From Saprolegnia diclina VS20 (taxonomy: Eukaryota; Oomycota; Saprolegniomycetes; Saprolegniales; Saprolegniaceae): a stretch of 64,000 nt of DNA. A model generated the notes under the pieces. That model saw only the letters and a list, made by a program, of their open reading frames with translations. It was not told where the DNA came from and did not search any database. The stretch spans positions 93,619 to 157,618 of the forward strand of contig NW_008246084.1 of NCBI RefSeq assembly GCF_000281045.1, given 5' to 3'. The position numbers were made by a program, and so were the translations under genes. Of this stretch, positions 55,032 through 64,000 are shown in pieces (within the stretch, counting starts at the first letter, position 1; every line of letters begins with the position of its first letter).

Positions 55032-55910
55032 ATGCAGACGTCGATCGCGGACGCCGCCGTGGGCATCGTCGTCTTCATCCCGGCGGCGCTCAAGCGGCCA
55101 TCGCACACGCTCTACTGCATCTGCGTCAAAGTCGACGACGCGCCCATCGCCGAGTGGACCGTCAACCGGCGCTACTCGCAGTTTCTAGAGCTGCGCGAGA
55201 AGGTGCTGCGCTTTCTGGAGCGCACCCAAGGCTGTCCGGGCTGCGCCAACACGGCGCTCGCGATTGCGTCGTTCCCGTTTCCGCCCAAGGCTTGGTTTCG
55301 CACCAACAAGCTCGTGCGCCAGCGCGTCCGCGACCTCCAAAGCTTCATCCAAGTGCTCATTGGCCGGGCGTTCTCGGCCAAGCCAAAGTGCAACACGTGC
55401 GGCGCCGGCCTCCAGAACATTGTCCGGCCCTTCTTTTACCGCGGCGCGCAGCCGATCCATCGGCACTCGTCGATCGTCCGACGCGACGCCGACGACGACG
55501 ACCTCATGCTCACGCAGCGCACCAAGAACGGCGGCCTCGACTCGGACTGCTCGACCATGAACTCGGCAAAGGACATGTCGTACGCAGTCTCCAAGCGGCG
55601 CACGCGCATCTCGAAATCACTGAGCGACTCCAAGACGCTACGCCAGGCCAAGTGTTCGTTCATCAAAGAGTCGACGTGTCAGCAGCATGACCACGAGTCG
55701 TCGTATCTGGACGGCGCAAGTAAATGCACGGACGCGCGGCCGTCCGTTCTAGATGCGCTCAAGGACGTGGTCATCGCGGATGGCTTTGCCAACACCAAGC
55801 AGGAAAAGATGTACCGGCTCTCGACGATGTGGGAGACGTTCGAGCTTGACGACATTCAACGGGAAATGGCGTCGGGCCGAGCGACCAAGGCCGCCGGCAT
55901 CTTGATCTAG
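55032..55910 (+). CDS. PX-domain phosphoinositide-binding protein
   Basis: A single exon of 292 aa from the ATG at 55032 (MQTSIADAAVG). The PX domain spans about residues 8-135: WTVNRRYSQFLELREKV holds the RR-Y-S-F phosphoinositide-contact motif, then FPPKAWFRTNKLVRQRVRDLQSFI. Between them is CPGC, and after the domain a KCNTCGAGL pattern, an extra Cys pair not usual in PX proteins. The C-terminal part is basic and Ser-rich and ends with a short helix. PX proteins attach to endosomal membranes through PI3P. The gene stands alone; no partner is evident in the neighbours. Confidence 0.87.
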   Translation: MQTSIADAAVGIVVFIPAALKRPSHTLYCICVKVDDAPIAEWTVNRRYSQFLELREKVLRFLERTQGCPGCANTALAIASFPFPPKAWFRTNKLVRQRVRDLQSFIQVLIGRAFSAKPKCNTCGAGLQNIVRPFFYRGAQPIHRHSSIVRRDADDDDLMLTQRTKNGGLDSDCSTMNSAKDMSYAVSKRRTRISKSLSDSKTLRQAKCSFIKESTCQQHDHESSYLDGASKCTDARPSVLDALKDVVIADGFANTKQEKMYRLSTMWETFELDDIQREMASGRATKAAGILI

Positions 55911-56076
55911 ACTCGCTCTACTTACTACGCTCCGTATTACCTCGTGTACAATTACTACGACATATCTTCCACTAGACTATCTAATTATGAACCCTTTCCT
56001 TCGTCGCCTTTCAACCTCATCATATATCTACAGCAGTCATTTTGTCTTTGTCATGTCAAGGACGTCATAAGACGAC
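55911..56076. other. Short AT-rich 3' gap, convergent genes
   Basis: 166 bp between the stops of the PX gene and FtsZ. AT-rich, without other features. Confidence 0.5.
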
Positions 56077-57574
56077 TTATTTCGAACGTCCTTCGTCCGC
56101 GATCCCGGTCGCGACGACCGAGACGCGGATCTTGCCCGTCATGTTCGCATCAAACGACGAGCCAAAGATGATGTTGGCGAGCGGGTCTTCGACCTCCTAT
56201 GTATAGCGTGCAATGCAGACGCGCCATTACACGATGGATGACGGTACCTGCGTCACGCGCTCGGCGGCGGCGTCGACTTCAAAGAGCGTCATGTCCGGCC
56301 CACCCGTGATGTTGACCAGCATGCCTTTGGCCGCACGGATCGAGAGGTCGCCGAGAAGTGGGTTGTAGAGCGCGGCTTCGGCGGCGCGGAGCGCGCGGTT
56401 GTCGCCCTCGGCCTCGCCGCTGCCCATCATGGCATTACCCATGCGCGTCATCACCTGGTACGGTTCAGCATGGTGCGTCAATGGAAGATATTGTCGTACC
56501 GACTGGACGTCGGCAAAGTCGAGGTTGATGAGCCCCGGCATGACCATGAGGTCGGTGATGTTCTTGACGCCCGAGAGCAGCACGTCGTCGGCAACGCTAC
56601 GCTCCTTAGGACGCAGAGATGAGGATGACGAGGATATACCGGAAGGCGTCCATGAGCGATGTCTTCTCGGTCGACATGTTGAAGAGGTTCTGGTTCGGAA
56701 TCACAATCATCGTGTCGACGCTTTGCTTGAGTTCGTGGAGGCCTTGCTCGGCGAGCTTGGCGCGGTGGCTGCCCTCAAACTTGAACGGCTGCGCAAAGCG
56801 GTTAACCAATGCGTCGAGTCGTGCGTGTCGTACCTTGGTGACGACGCCGACCGTCAAGATGCCAGAGTCGAGCGCCGCTTGCGCAATCACGGGGGCGGCG
56901 CCCGTACCGGTGCCACCGCCCATGCCCGCCGTCACAAACATCTACAGACATCGATCAACACATTGTGTATCACACAAAGCAGGGTATTACCATGTTGGCG
57001 TGACCAATCTTGTCCATGATCTCGTCCAAGCTCGCCTCGGCGGCCAGTCGCCCGGCCTCGGGGTTGGCGCCGCAGCCAAGGCCGCCCGTGAGCTCCGAAC
57101 CCATTTGGATGCGGTTGTCGGTCAGCGTCGTCTTGAGGTGCTGCGCGTCCGTGTTGCACACGAGAAAGTCGACGCCCTTGAGGCCGCGCGCAATCATGTT
57201 GTTGACTAGGCGACGGTGCATCGGCCGCGAGAGAGAGGGAGAACGACGGACCTGCGTTGCCGCCCGCGCCGCCGACGCCGACAACGACGATCTTGGGCGC
57301 AAACGACCCGAGGTTCATCTCGGCCGCGTTCTGGATCCACGGCTGCGGGTCCACGGGCTTGGCCTTCGTGTCTTCGACAGGCTGCGCCTTCTTCTTGTCG
57401 TCCGCTGGCGGCTGCTGCTTGCTGCTGTTCTTGGAGAGGCCCTGCGCATAACGGTGAAGGCGTGAGGCCCTACCGCATCGCACCCGAGGGTACCTTCTGG
57501 AGCGACGCAGTCGCCGCGTCCGTGGCCGTCGAGAAGCTCCGGAAGCTGTGGAACGACGACAGGCGGCGAAGCAT
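56077..57574 (-). CDS. ftsZ: Mitochondrial-type FtsZ
   Basis: Minus-strand exons 57574-57494, 57441-57252, 57205-56991, 56941-56834, 56788-56640, 56596-56500, 56454-56248 and 56196-56077 (introns 43-52 nt) give 388 aa. The N-terminal 25 residues ([16 protein letters not shown]...) form a typical mitochondrial presequence, Arg/Ser-rich without acids at first. A Lys/Pro linker follows. FtsZ motifs: [33 protein letters not shown] (the tubulin/FtsZ GTP-binding loop), VVTKPFKFEG, FRVADDVL and NLDFADV. FtsZ polymerises into the division ring; in some protists it divides mitochondria. The C-terminus ends soon after the core (IADEGRSK), so the C-terminal tail peptide of bacterial FtsZ is absent. Confidence 0.95.
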
Positions 57575-58114
57575 CGGACGCAAAAAACCTCGAAAGTGCA
57601 CACCGCAAAAAACGAGCCAATCAGCGTGCGGCGATCCTGTTGTCAAGATGGTCACCAGTTCAACGGTCGCGCCAAACACCAAGTCAGCACGCTAGCACCA
57701 CGCCGGGCATGCAACGACTTCCCCATACGACCGATTATGCTATAGACGTCTGCCTCCATCTGCCGCCTCGGCAACCTTGATTTCACCAAGTCATCTCCAC
57801 GCAACGATGGCAGGCGACATGCGGGGTTCTGGTAAATGTATCTGTCATGATTCGACGAGCTCTGTTGGCTGGTGGATGGAGCCAATGGAGCGTGCAGATG
57901 AAGACGTCTCGCAGTGTGAAGCAACGGTGCACCGCCTGCCCGCATCGTCATGCCATGCGGCTATGAACCTTGCTATTGCTTGCGGCAACGGAGAAGCAGG
58001 ATCCCTGCAACTTCACGCGCTACTCTCTTCTGTTCACGAAAAGGGTGAATACGTTGGCTTCCGATCGATCGATTGTAATTGTAGTAGGAGGTCCATGGAC
58101 GACAAGGGCTGTGA
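57575..58114. other. Intergenic region
   Basis: 540 bp between FtsZ and the BRCT gene. No supported gene. I looked here for a continuation of the REV1-like gene and did not find polymerase motifs. Confidence 0.5.
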
Positions 58115-58581
58115 TTACGTTGTCGTTGTCGGTGGTTTGAAAAAGGTCGAAATACTCGAGGCAGCCGCCGCGTCCTTGTAGATGGCGTACTTGAACTCGG
58201 GCTGGCGCTTCCCCTTCTTGATACTGTCCAGGACCCAATTCGGGTGGACGCATAAAATCTTTCCCCCCGACTCGAAGCGATGTCAGACCAACGCTAGCTG
58301 CGAATCGACGTACTTTGAGAAGGGCCTCGGTCTTGGAGCCGTTGAGGTTCTCGGCCACAATGTGGGTCACCCGCGTTTTGCGGTGCATGATGCTAGTACA
58401 TACATGATCTCAGTCGCCACCTTGCAGGCGCCATGTACGAGACGGTGGCGCCATGTTCTTTGACCATCTTGGTCATGTAGTAGCTACATCAACCACCAAA
58501 TGAGTCCATCGAGAATGCGCAGACGCAAAAGTCGGACGACGAGACGTTGCCGGTGCGTCCGTCAAAGTACAAGTTGCATCC
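58115..58581 (-). CDS. REV1-like BRCT domain, stand-alone or truncated (5' end unresolved)
   Basis: Minus-strand exons 58581-58541, 58483-58439, 58392-58314 and 58258-58115 (introns 57, 46 and 55 nt) give a frame of 103 codons. The domain resembles the N-terminal BRCT of REV1: YFDGRTGN, MVKEHGATV, VTHIVAENLNGSKTEALLK, then VHPNWVLDSIKKGKRQPEF with the BRCT Trp. The stop comes soon after (FFKPPTTTT), with no Y-family polymerase domain. The FFKPP end resembles a PCNA-interacting motif by its Phe pair. More 5' exons may lie up to about 58900; they could not be placed. It may be a truncated REV1 or a separate BRCT adaptor. Confidence 0.6.
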
Positions 58582-59361
58582 CTACGAGCGTGTCAAAATG
58601 GCCAGAAAGGGCAAGTCGATGGCCAACTTGAAAGATGGCGCTCAGCGTCGGGTGGCCGGAGCTCGGGACCGTCGTTGGCCGACGAGGGGCATGCGACGAC
58701 GGTCCCTTGCGTTTCTCGCTGCCGGGCGGTCGTGGCACCCGCTCATTGCGGTTCGTCGGCCCACTGGGGCCGTTGATGCTAAACATAGTCGAATTGGCGC
58801 TCCCGTGGTTCGCGGGAAATCTTTTTGGCCAATGGACGCGCGTATCGACAGGATTTAAAAGTGTTTCTGCCAATCCCAAGACGACATGCATCTTGAACTC
58901 AATCCCAGAAAGGGCACAACGACTCGCTTGGCTCTCTCTGGGACGATTTGTACGAGCGACTGCAGTCCTCTACTAATAAAACAGGTAGGATTATAAGGCA
59001 GTGCGTCGAGCTCGACGTGGGTGGCCTCCTCTTGTTCGGTGTCTCCCGACTACGCGTGCATAGACCCAAGACAAGTAAACGCCCGGGGCGCCGATCTTGC
59101 CTTCCGGTAGCAAAACCGGTAGATTCCATGGAGGAATAAGTCGCGATGCTTGATATATAAAGGCTCCTTAGATAGACCTCGAATGTCCAAGATAGTCGCT
59201 CGAGTCCCAAGGCAACGACGATTGCAGCGCCAGCCAGGACCGCAAAACGAAAGTGTGTCCAACGTGCCCATTTTGTCCAATCAAAACCAAACGTGTCAAC
59301 ATATTTGGCCAATCGCAGCGAACACGAGGCTTGCCATTTTGCGTTTTGGTTGACGAGTACA
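58582..59361. promoter_or_regulatory. Intergenic region with two CCAAT boxes near its right end
   Basis: About 780 bp. CCAAT at 59277-59281 and 59309-59313 lie 50-85 bp upstream of the next ATG. The left part may still hold 5' exons of the BRCT gene. Confidence 0.45.
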
Positions 59362-59881
59362 ATGGCGTCGCTCCTCACCGAAGCGCTGCAGCACGTCGAG
59401 ATGCGCACGGACGTCATCACGGGTCTCAGCAACGAGCTCGTGCAGATGGACGTGAAGCTCCAGGATGCCCACTTCAAGGCCAAGCAGGACCCAGAGCTGG
59501 GCGAGGCCGTCCTCCAGCTCTACGTGGCGTTCCTCGCCAAGCGCGATGAGCTTATCGAGGTGCTGCAGGCCGAAAAGATCTCGGTGCCCTGGCAGCTGCG
59601 CATGAAGATCGACGAGTTTGAGCAGTCGGTACGAGCTGACGACGGCAACAGGCGAATTCAATCCCGTCGTTGTCTCGTAGCTCAAGGAGCGCAAGGTCAA
59701 GCCGTACGCCAAGGCAGCCTCCCCCGTAGCTACGACAGAGGCTGCACCAACAACGGCCGTGGCCCCCGAGTGGGAACGCAAGGATACGCTGGGCGTTGTC
59801 CTGCCCGTTGTCGTCGTGCTGGTGGCGCTGGCGGTCGCGTATGTCATGCGGGCCGAGATCTTCGCCTTCCACGACATGTAA
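59362..59881 (+). CDS. Small C-terminally tail-anchored protein
   Basis: Exons 59362-59628 and 59681-59881 (52-nt intron) give 155 aa. The first 90 residues are helical with heptad-like leucines (LTEALQHVEM; LSNELVQMDVKL; ELIEVLQAEK). A Pro/Ala/Thr linker follows. A hydrophobic segment near residues 127-145 (LGVVLPVVVVLVALAVAYVM) is ten residues from the C-terminus. This is the layout of a tail-anchored membrane protein, the kind of client that the GET pathway inserts. The family is not recognised. ATG 59362 is the first in frame after the CCAAT boxes. Confidence 0.78.
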
Positions 59882-60023
59882 ACACCACAATATTGTCATG
59901 CAAAATACGTTGTGAAAAATATAAAATATCCATGGCTACTCGCAGGAGCTCAAGAGCACATCGTCGTGGGAAGAAGCAACCATGGTTTCTGCACTCTTCA
60001 CAGAGTTCAAACCACTAGAGAGC

Positions 60024-60728
60024 TTAGCAGCAGCCGCCCGACTTGCCCGAGACGTTCTGGCCGGGCTGGAGGCTGATGGCGGGCTTCGACTGCATCGGGG
60101 CGCTCGCCATGCGCTTCTTGATCTGTGCGGCCATCATCATAAAGGCCTTCTCAACGTTGGCCGCGTTCTTGGCCGACGTCTCGAGGAACTCAATGCCGAG
60201 GCTGTCGGCAAAGTCCTTGGCCGCGTCCGTGCTCACGACGCGCTTGGCCGTCAAATCGCTCTTGTTACCGACAAGGAGCTTGTTGACGTTCTCGCACGCG
60301 TACCGGTCAATCTCGTGGAGCCACTGCTTGACGTTGTTGAACGACTCCTGGTCCGTGACATCGTACACGACGATGATACCGTGGGCGCCACGGTAGTAAC
60401 TGCTCGTGATCGTGCGGAAGCGCTCCTGGCCGGCCGTGTCCCAGATCTGGAGCTTGATGGTCTTGCCGTCGAGCTCAATCGTGCGGATTTTCTACCATGT
60501 GCCATGAGCCTCTCCATCGCGCGCTTGCATGTGCTTACGAAGTCGACGCCAATCGTCGAGATGTAGCTCTCCGTGTACGTGTCGTCGGCGAAACGCAGGA
60601 GCAAGCACGACTTGCCGACGCCCGAGTCACCGATGAGGAGCAGTTTGAACAGGTAGTCGCTACAAGAGCATGCTCGTGAGCTGCCTGTCCCGATATCGCT
60701 CCATGTTCACGTACTATTCGGGGTTCAT
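60024..60728 (-). CDS. Rab1/Ypt1 GTPase
   Basis: Minus-strand exons 60728-60715 (14 nt), 60659-60539 and 60491-60024 (introns 55 and 47 nt) give 200 aa. The sequence follows animal Rab1 almost residue for residue: [16 protein letters not shown]-loop GDSGVGKS (15-22), effector region [21 protein letters not shown] in the NKxD position, ETSAK, and a C-terminal CC for geranylgeranylation. Rab1 controls ER-to-Golgi transport. The first coding exon has only 14 nt and could easily be missed by gene finders. The gene product and SEC13 next door act in the same ER-export step, but the genes are separate units. Confidence 0.97.
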
Positions 60729-61961
60729 GGTGCTGAGGAAGAGAACTACATGGAAGAAGAGGGCCATGAGCATCGCCCATCGTCGTCGTAGGTGCATGGA
60801 GGAAGCGTCGTCTTGCGGCGCTGCCTCCATGAGCCGTCGCCGCCTTACCTCAAGTCCAGTCAGTCAACAAACGGGTTCTGAGCTTCTCGGCTCTTTTTCC
60901 TTTCTGACGAATACTGGCCGCTGGTTGGCTGAAATCGTGCTCCGCCTCTTTCTCGCCCATACAAAGGCGCCAGTTGATTCATGGACCCCTACCCCTTCTT
61001 TTCTTTTTCTGTTCTTCGGCCAAACATCTTGCTTTTTGTATGTGGCCGTTGCCATTCGCGCGATCTTCTCGAATCGGCCGGCCGGCGTGATAAAAATGCG
61101 CCGTATTTTTTTGTTCCGATCGCTAGCGCGCAGGTATCCACAGCTGGTGAGGCCTCGCATCCGAATTAAAATACGAGCGTATTTTTATTCCTAGCATATA
61201 CCGGTTTCATCGTGTGGCACAACGTGATTGGTCCAACGAGATGCGACTTGGATCTTGGCTCGCGTCGCATCGACAGGGCAACTTGCGCAAGGACTATTTA
61301 TACTGCGCGCGTCATCGCAAGCGAGTCCAAGCGCGATGACGCACCGCTGCGAGAGGGAGCGAGAAGGACGTAGGCGTGAGTAGCTCTGCTTTGCACGAGT
61401 AAGTAATCGAACAGCTTCGGCCGGTTGATTTTCATTCGCAACTCGAAAATATCAGACAAGTGATAGGTTGGGACCACCGGGACCACCGGCTGGTGGCGAC
61501 AACAGTACGCGATCTCGCGTTCGCTTTTCGGCGAGCCAAGCAGCAAGGCTTGGTCGACCCGTCCCGCCGTAAAACTGTATTACCCGAAACGCTGCATGTT
61601 GATGCGTTGGAAGATCGTGACTCGACGACAGGCAAAACCTCTGGCATGGCTGTTTTCTTGCCCATGGACTGGGCCGAGGCGCTGTGCTGGACAGCGATGC
61701 AGGAGAGGCTAGGACGCTTGTCGTCGGGTGATGGTCATCGTAGTGCGAGGGGTTGTTGCTGCTGCTACTTCGAGGAGCGCTGTGCGACTCGCATTGCGCG
61801 GGAGATCTTTCGTGGCGCGCGCTGATTGGTCCACGACAGCATACTGATACGAGAGCGCGCCACGTCAGGACCTTCTTAGTTGCGTCAAAAACCTTATTGT
61901 CCGGATAACCATACCATAGTATCCGAACCGATGACAACGAAACCTGTCTGTTCCAGCCAGC
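60729..61961. promoter_or_regulatory. Divergent promoter region between Rab1 and SEC13
   Basis: About 1.2 kb. ATTGG at 61227-61231 (gtgattggtcc) and 61825-61829 (ctgattggtcc) are in the form seen at other gene starts; the second is 133 bp upstream of the SEC13 ATG. A T-rich stretch (ttcttttcttttt) lies near 60995. A minus-strand frame of over 470 codons overlaps SEC13 and is a shadow. No gene is supported. Confidence 0.5.
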
Positions 61962-63042
61962 ATGGACCCGACAATGACGGCGACGCCGGCGGGCCGCCTC
62001 GAGACGGACCACATGGACATGATCTACGACATGAAGATGGACTATCATAGCAAGCACATTGCGACGTGCTCGGGTGACCGCTCCGTGCGCATCTACGAGG
62101 CCAAGACCAAGGGCGACGCGACGACGCCGGGTGCGCTCGTCGCCTGCTTGCCGGTCCCATGCGATGGCCCGGTCTGGCGCATTGCGTGGTCGCACCCAAA
62201 GTTCAACGTGCTCGCCGCCTCGACGCAGTGCGGTAAGATCGTCTTCTTCCGCAACCGTGCGCCCGCGGCCGCGCCCGAGGACTGGGTCCAGTTCCACGTG
62301 CACACGCCCCACACGTCGAGCATCAACGCTATCGACTTTGCACCGCACGAGTATGGTCTCATGCTTGCGTCTGCCTCTGCTGACGGCACTGTCGCCGTTC
62401 TCACAATGACGCGCGAGGGCTGGGTCATGACGTCGCACTTCCACGACAACGACGTTGGCTGCATGGCGTTGAGCTGGGCACCGTACAATTCGCTCGGGGG
62501 CCAGGGCCACAAGCGCCTCGTTGTCGGTAGCTGCGACTCGCTTGTCAAGATTTGGACGCTTAGCGACGCCGACAGCTCGCGCACGTGGCAACGGTACTGC
62601 TTGCATTTGCGCCGATGCATAAAATCTTATGCTGCCTCTAGCATCGACGAGCTGCCACCGCTCCATGGGGACTGGGTCCGCGACGTGCTCTGGGCGCCAA
62701 GCGCTGGCATGCCATGCAATACGATTGCGAGCTGCTCGGACGATCACACGGTCGCTGTCTGGACGCAGTCCACGGCGGGGGGTCCGTGGTCGTCGGTGGT
62801 CCTCCCCACGTTCAAGTCGCCCGTGCTTCGCCTCAGCTGGTCCATCACGGGTAGGTGTCATCTCGGGCAACTCTCGTCGTCAAGTTCTCTGCACTCAACA
62901 TGTGATGGGAGTAGGCAACATCTTGAGCGTCGCTGCGGGCGAAGACCATGTGTCGTTGTGGAAGGAGTCGAACGGTACGTGGCGCCAGCTCTCGACGCTG
63001 CAAGAAGGCAGCGCGAGCATCAACCCGCCCACGCACATGTAG
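61962..63042 (+). CDS. SEC13 (COPII coat / nuclear pore WD40 protein)
   Basis: Exons 61962-62593, 62642-62850 and 62915-63042 (introns 48 and 64 nt) give 322 aa, the same length as human SEC13. Key stretches: DMIYDMKMDYHSKHIATCSGDRS, GPVWRIAWSHPKF, NAIDFAPHEYGLMLASASADG, CDSLVKIWTL, HGDWVRDVLWAPSAGMP, and SWSITGNILSVAAGEDHVSLWKE across intron 2. These build the six-bladed open propeller that SEC31 or NUP145C complete. It works in COPII vesicle coats at the ER and in the nuclear pore. ATG 61962 is the first in frame. Confidence 0.96.
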
Positions 63043-63084
63043 TTAACGCATGAGAGCAACACGGCTGTCGTATATGCCGCAGTC

Positions 63085-64000
63085 TTATTTCTCGTGGTAC
63101 GTTTGCATCAGGAACGACGCGACGTCGAGGAGCTGGAGGTGCTCGCTCGCGCCGTCGCCGAGCTTCTTGTCGGCTTCGGCGATGTGAAGGCAGACTTGCG
63201 CCTTCTTGCCCGGGGACATGCTCTTGTGGGCCAAGATCTCGTCCACGAGCTGGTGCAGGATCGTGAGCACGGGGAACCCGCTGTAAATAATGTCGTCGAC
63301 TTCGTTCTTCATCAGATCAAACGAGTTGGACTCGATGTGGCGCCAGAGCTTGTCAAAGAGCTCCTTCGGGGCCACCTAGACGCATGCATGAGCGACGACG
63401 AGGTAGAATAGTGCGAGACGTACGCCAGCAATGGCCAAGATATCGTCCTTCGTGATCTCGGCGCCGTTGAGCTGCTTGGCACTCTGGAGGTAGTTGATAG
63501 CCTTGCGCAAATCGCCGTTCGAGACCTCGAGGAGCGTGTCGACGGCGTCCTGCGCGCACGCCACGTCCTCTTGCCCGCAAATGTACTGGATGCGCGCCGT
63601 CATGGACGTCACTTCCAGCGGCTGGTAGCGAAACTTAGCGCAGCGCGACGCGACAGGCTCGATGATCCTACCACAGTGTGTTTGCTACCTGTCGTTCGCA
63701 TAGCGAGTTCGTACCGGCTCACGTAGTTGCAGATGAGGCAGAAGCGCGTGACCTTGGAGTAGTTTTCCATCATGCGGCGCAGCGCCGACTGCGCGTCGTT
63801 GGTCATCGAGTCGGCTTCGTCGAGTACAATGATCTTGAACGGCGGCATGGACGACGACCCGCTGATCGCGCCTTGGGCGAACGCCTTGACCTTTTCGCGC
63901 ACGACGCTGATACCGCGGTCGTCGGACGCGTTGAGCTCGAGGAACCGGCCATTCTCGCGGAACTTGGGACCAAAGAGCTCGCGCGCGACGGCAATGATCG
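63085..64000 (-). CDS. Replication factor C small subunit (RFC4, yeast Rfc2 type), 3' part
   Basis: Minus-strand exons from the window edge: 64000-63715, 63667-63424 and 63375-63085 (introns 47 and 48 nt). The 5' part lies beyond base 64000. Landmarks: [44 protein letters not shown] (Walker B DEAD), [21 protein letters not shown] with the Arg finger SRC motif, [13 protein letters not shown] (sensor 2), and the C-terminal collar helices. The subunit is part of the clamp loader that places PCNA on DNA. The choice of RFC4 over RFC2/RFC5 rests on NYVSRIIEP and [10 protein letters not shown] and is fairly, not fully, secure. It is convergent with SEC13, 42 bp apart. Confidence 0.9.

Noticed and set aside
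57575-58114. Continuation of REV1 with a polymerase domain downstream of the BRCT
   Set aside because: All three minus-strand frames were read and none shows Y-family motifs such as the DxDxF or SxDE blocks.
61452-62870. Minus-strand open frame of 472 codons
   Set aside because: It overlaps SEC13 on the other strand, has no domain and consists of Arg-rich shadow sequence. SEC13 is certain.
1-64000. Bacterial-style features: operons, ribosome binding sites, CRISPR, tRNA and rRNA genes
   Set aside because: The window is eukaryotic with spliceosomal introns. I saw no CRISPR-like spaced repeats and no rRNA, and no convincing tRNA cloverleaf, although I could not run a tRNA scan.

Overview
The window is nuclear DNA of a eukaryote with very short introns. 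Every intron I could place is 37-64 nt, nearly all with GTA- donors and YAG acceptors. The coding sequence is GC-rich and the gene gaps are short. The set of families points to an oomycete, and by inference to the Saprolegniales side of that group: a mitochondrial-type FtsZ, a small Cys/His-headed protein family that I recall as common in oomycetes, two FYVE proteins with membrane segments, and an OSCA/TMEM63 channel. I could not run a search, so the order-level placement is inference.

Layout. 1-661: 3' end of a protein-kinase gene with a zinc-ribbon tail. 1512-14159: three paralogous genes. Two are divergent giants ending in a SpoIIIAA/Ycf45-type AAA ATPase, and their 3' ends form a 1447-bp inverted repeat without indels. 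The third has only the repeat modules. 14218-24658: five alpha/beta-hydrolase paralogues, interrupted by a decayed Tc1/mariner element (17857-19268), a basic low-complexity gene and a perfect 35-bp palindrome. 25445-32394: a ubiquitin-like-fold protein, a GET2/CAMLG-like membrane protein, a hypothetical protein and the oomycete Cys/His protein. 33143-45939: MTV1/tepsin-like ENTH protein, TMEM104-like transporter, FYVE protein, OSCA/TMEM63 channel, ArfGAP with two PDZ domains, second FYVE protein. 46600-54206: IML1/DEPDC5, polynucleotide kinase 3'-phosphatase and an FHIT-like gene broken by a 275-nt N gap. 55032-64000: PX protein, FtsZ, a REV1-like BRCT fragment, a tail-anchored protein, Rab1, SEC13 and the 3' part of an RFC clamp-loader subunit.

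The right half is mostly housekeeping trafficking (Rab1, SEC13, ENTH, ArfGAP, FYVE, PX), TORC1 control (IML1) and DNA repair/replication (PNKP, REV1-like BRCT, RFC). These are neighbours, not an operon. The left 25 kb is the accessory part. It has local duplication, gene conversion, a transposon and an unusual modular ATPase family, and it is the best place to look for something undescribed. Exon coordinates were read by hand from frame, splice signals and family alignment. Where I could place both ends of a gene, the exon sum is a multiple of three.
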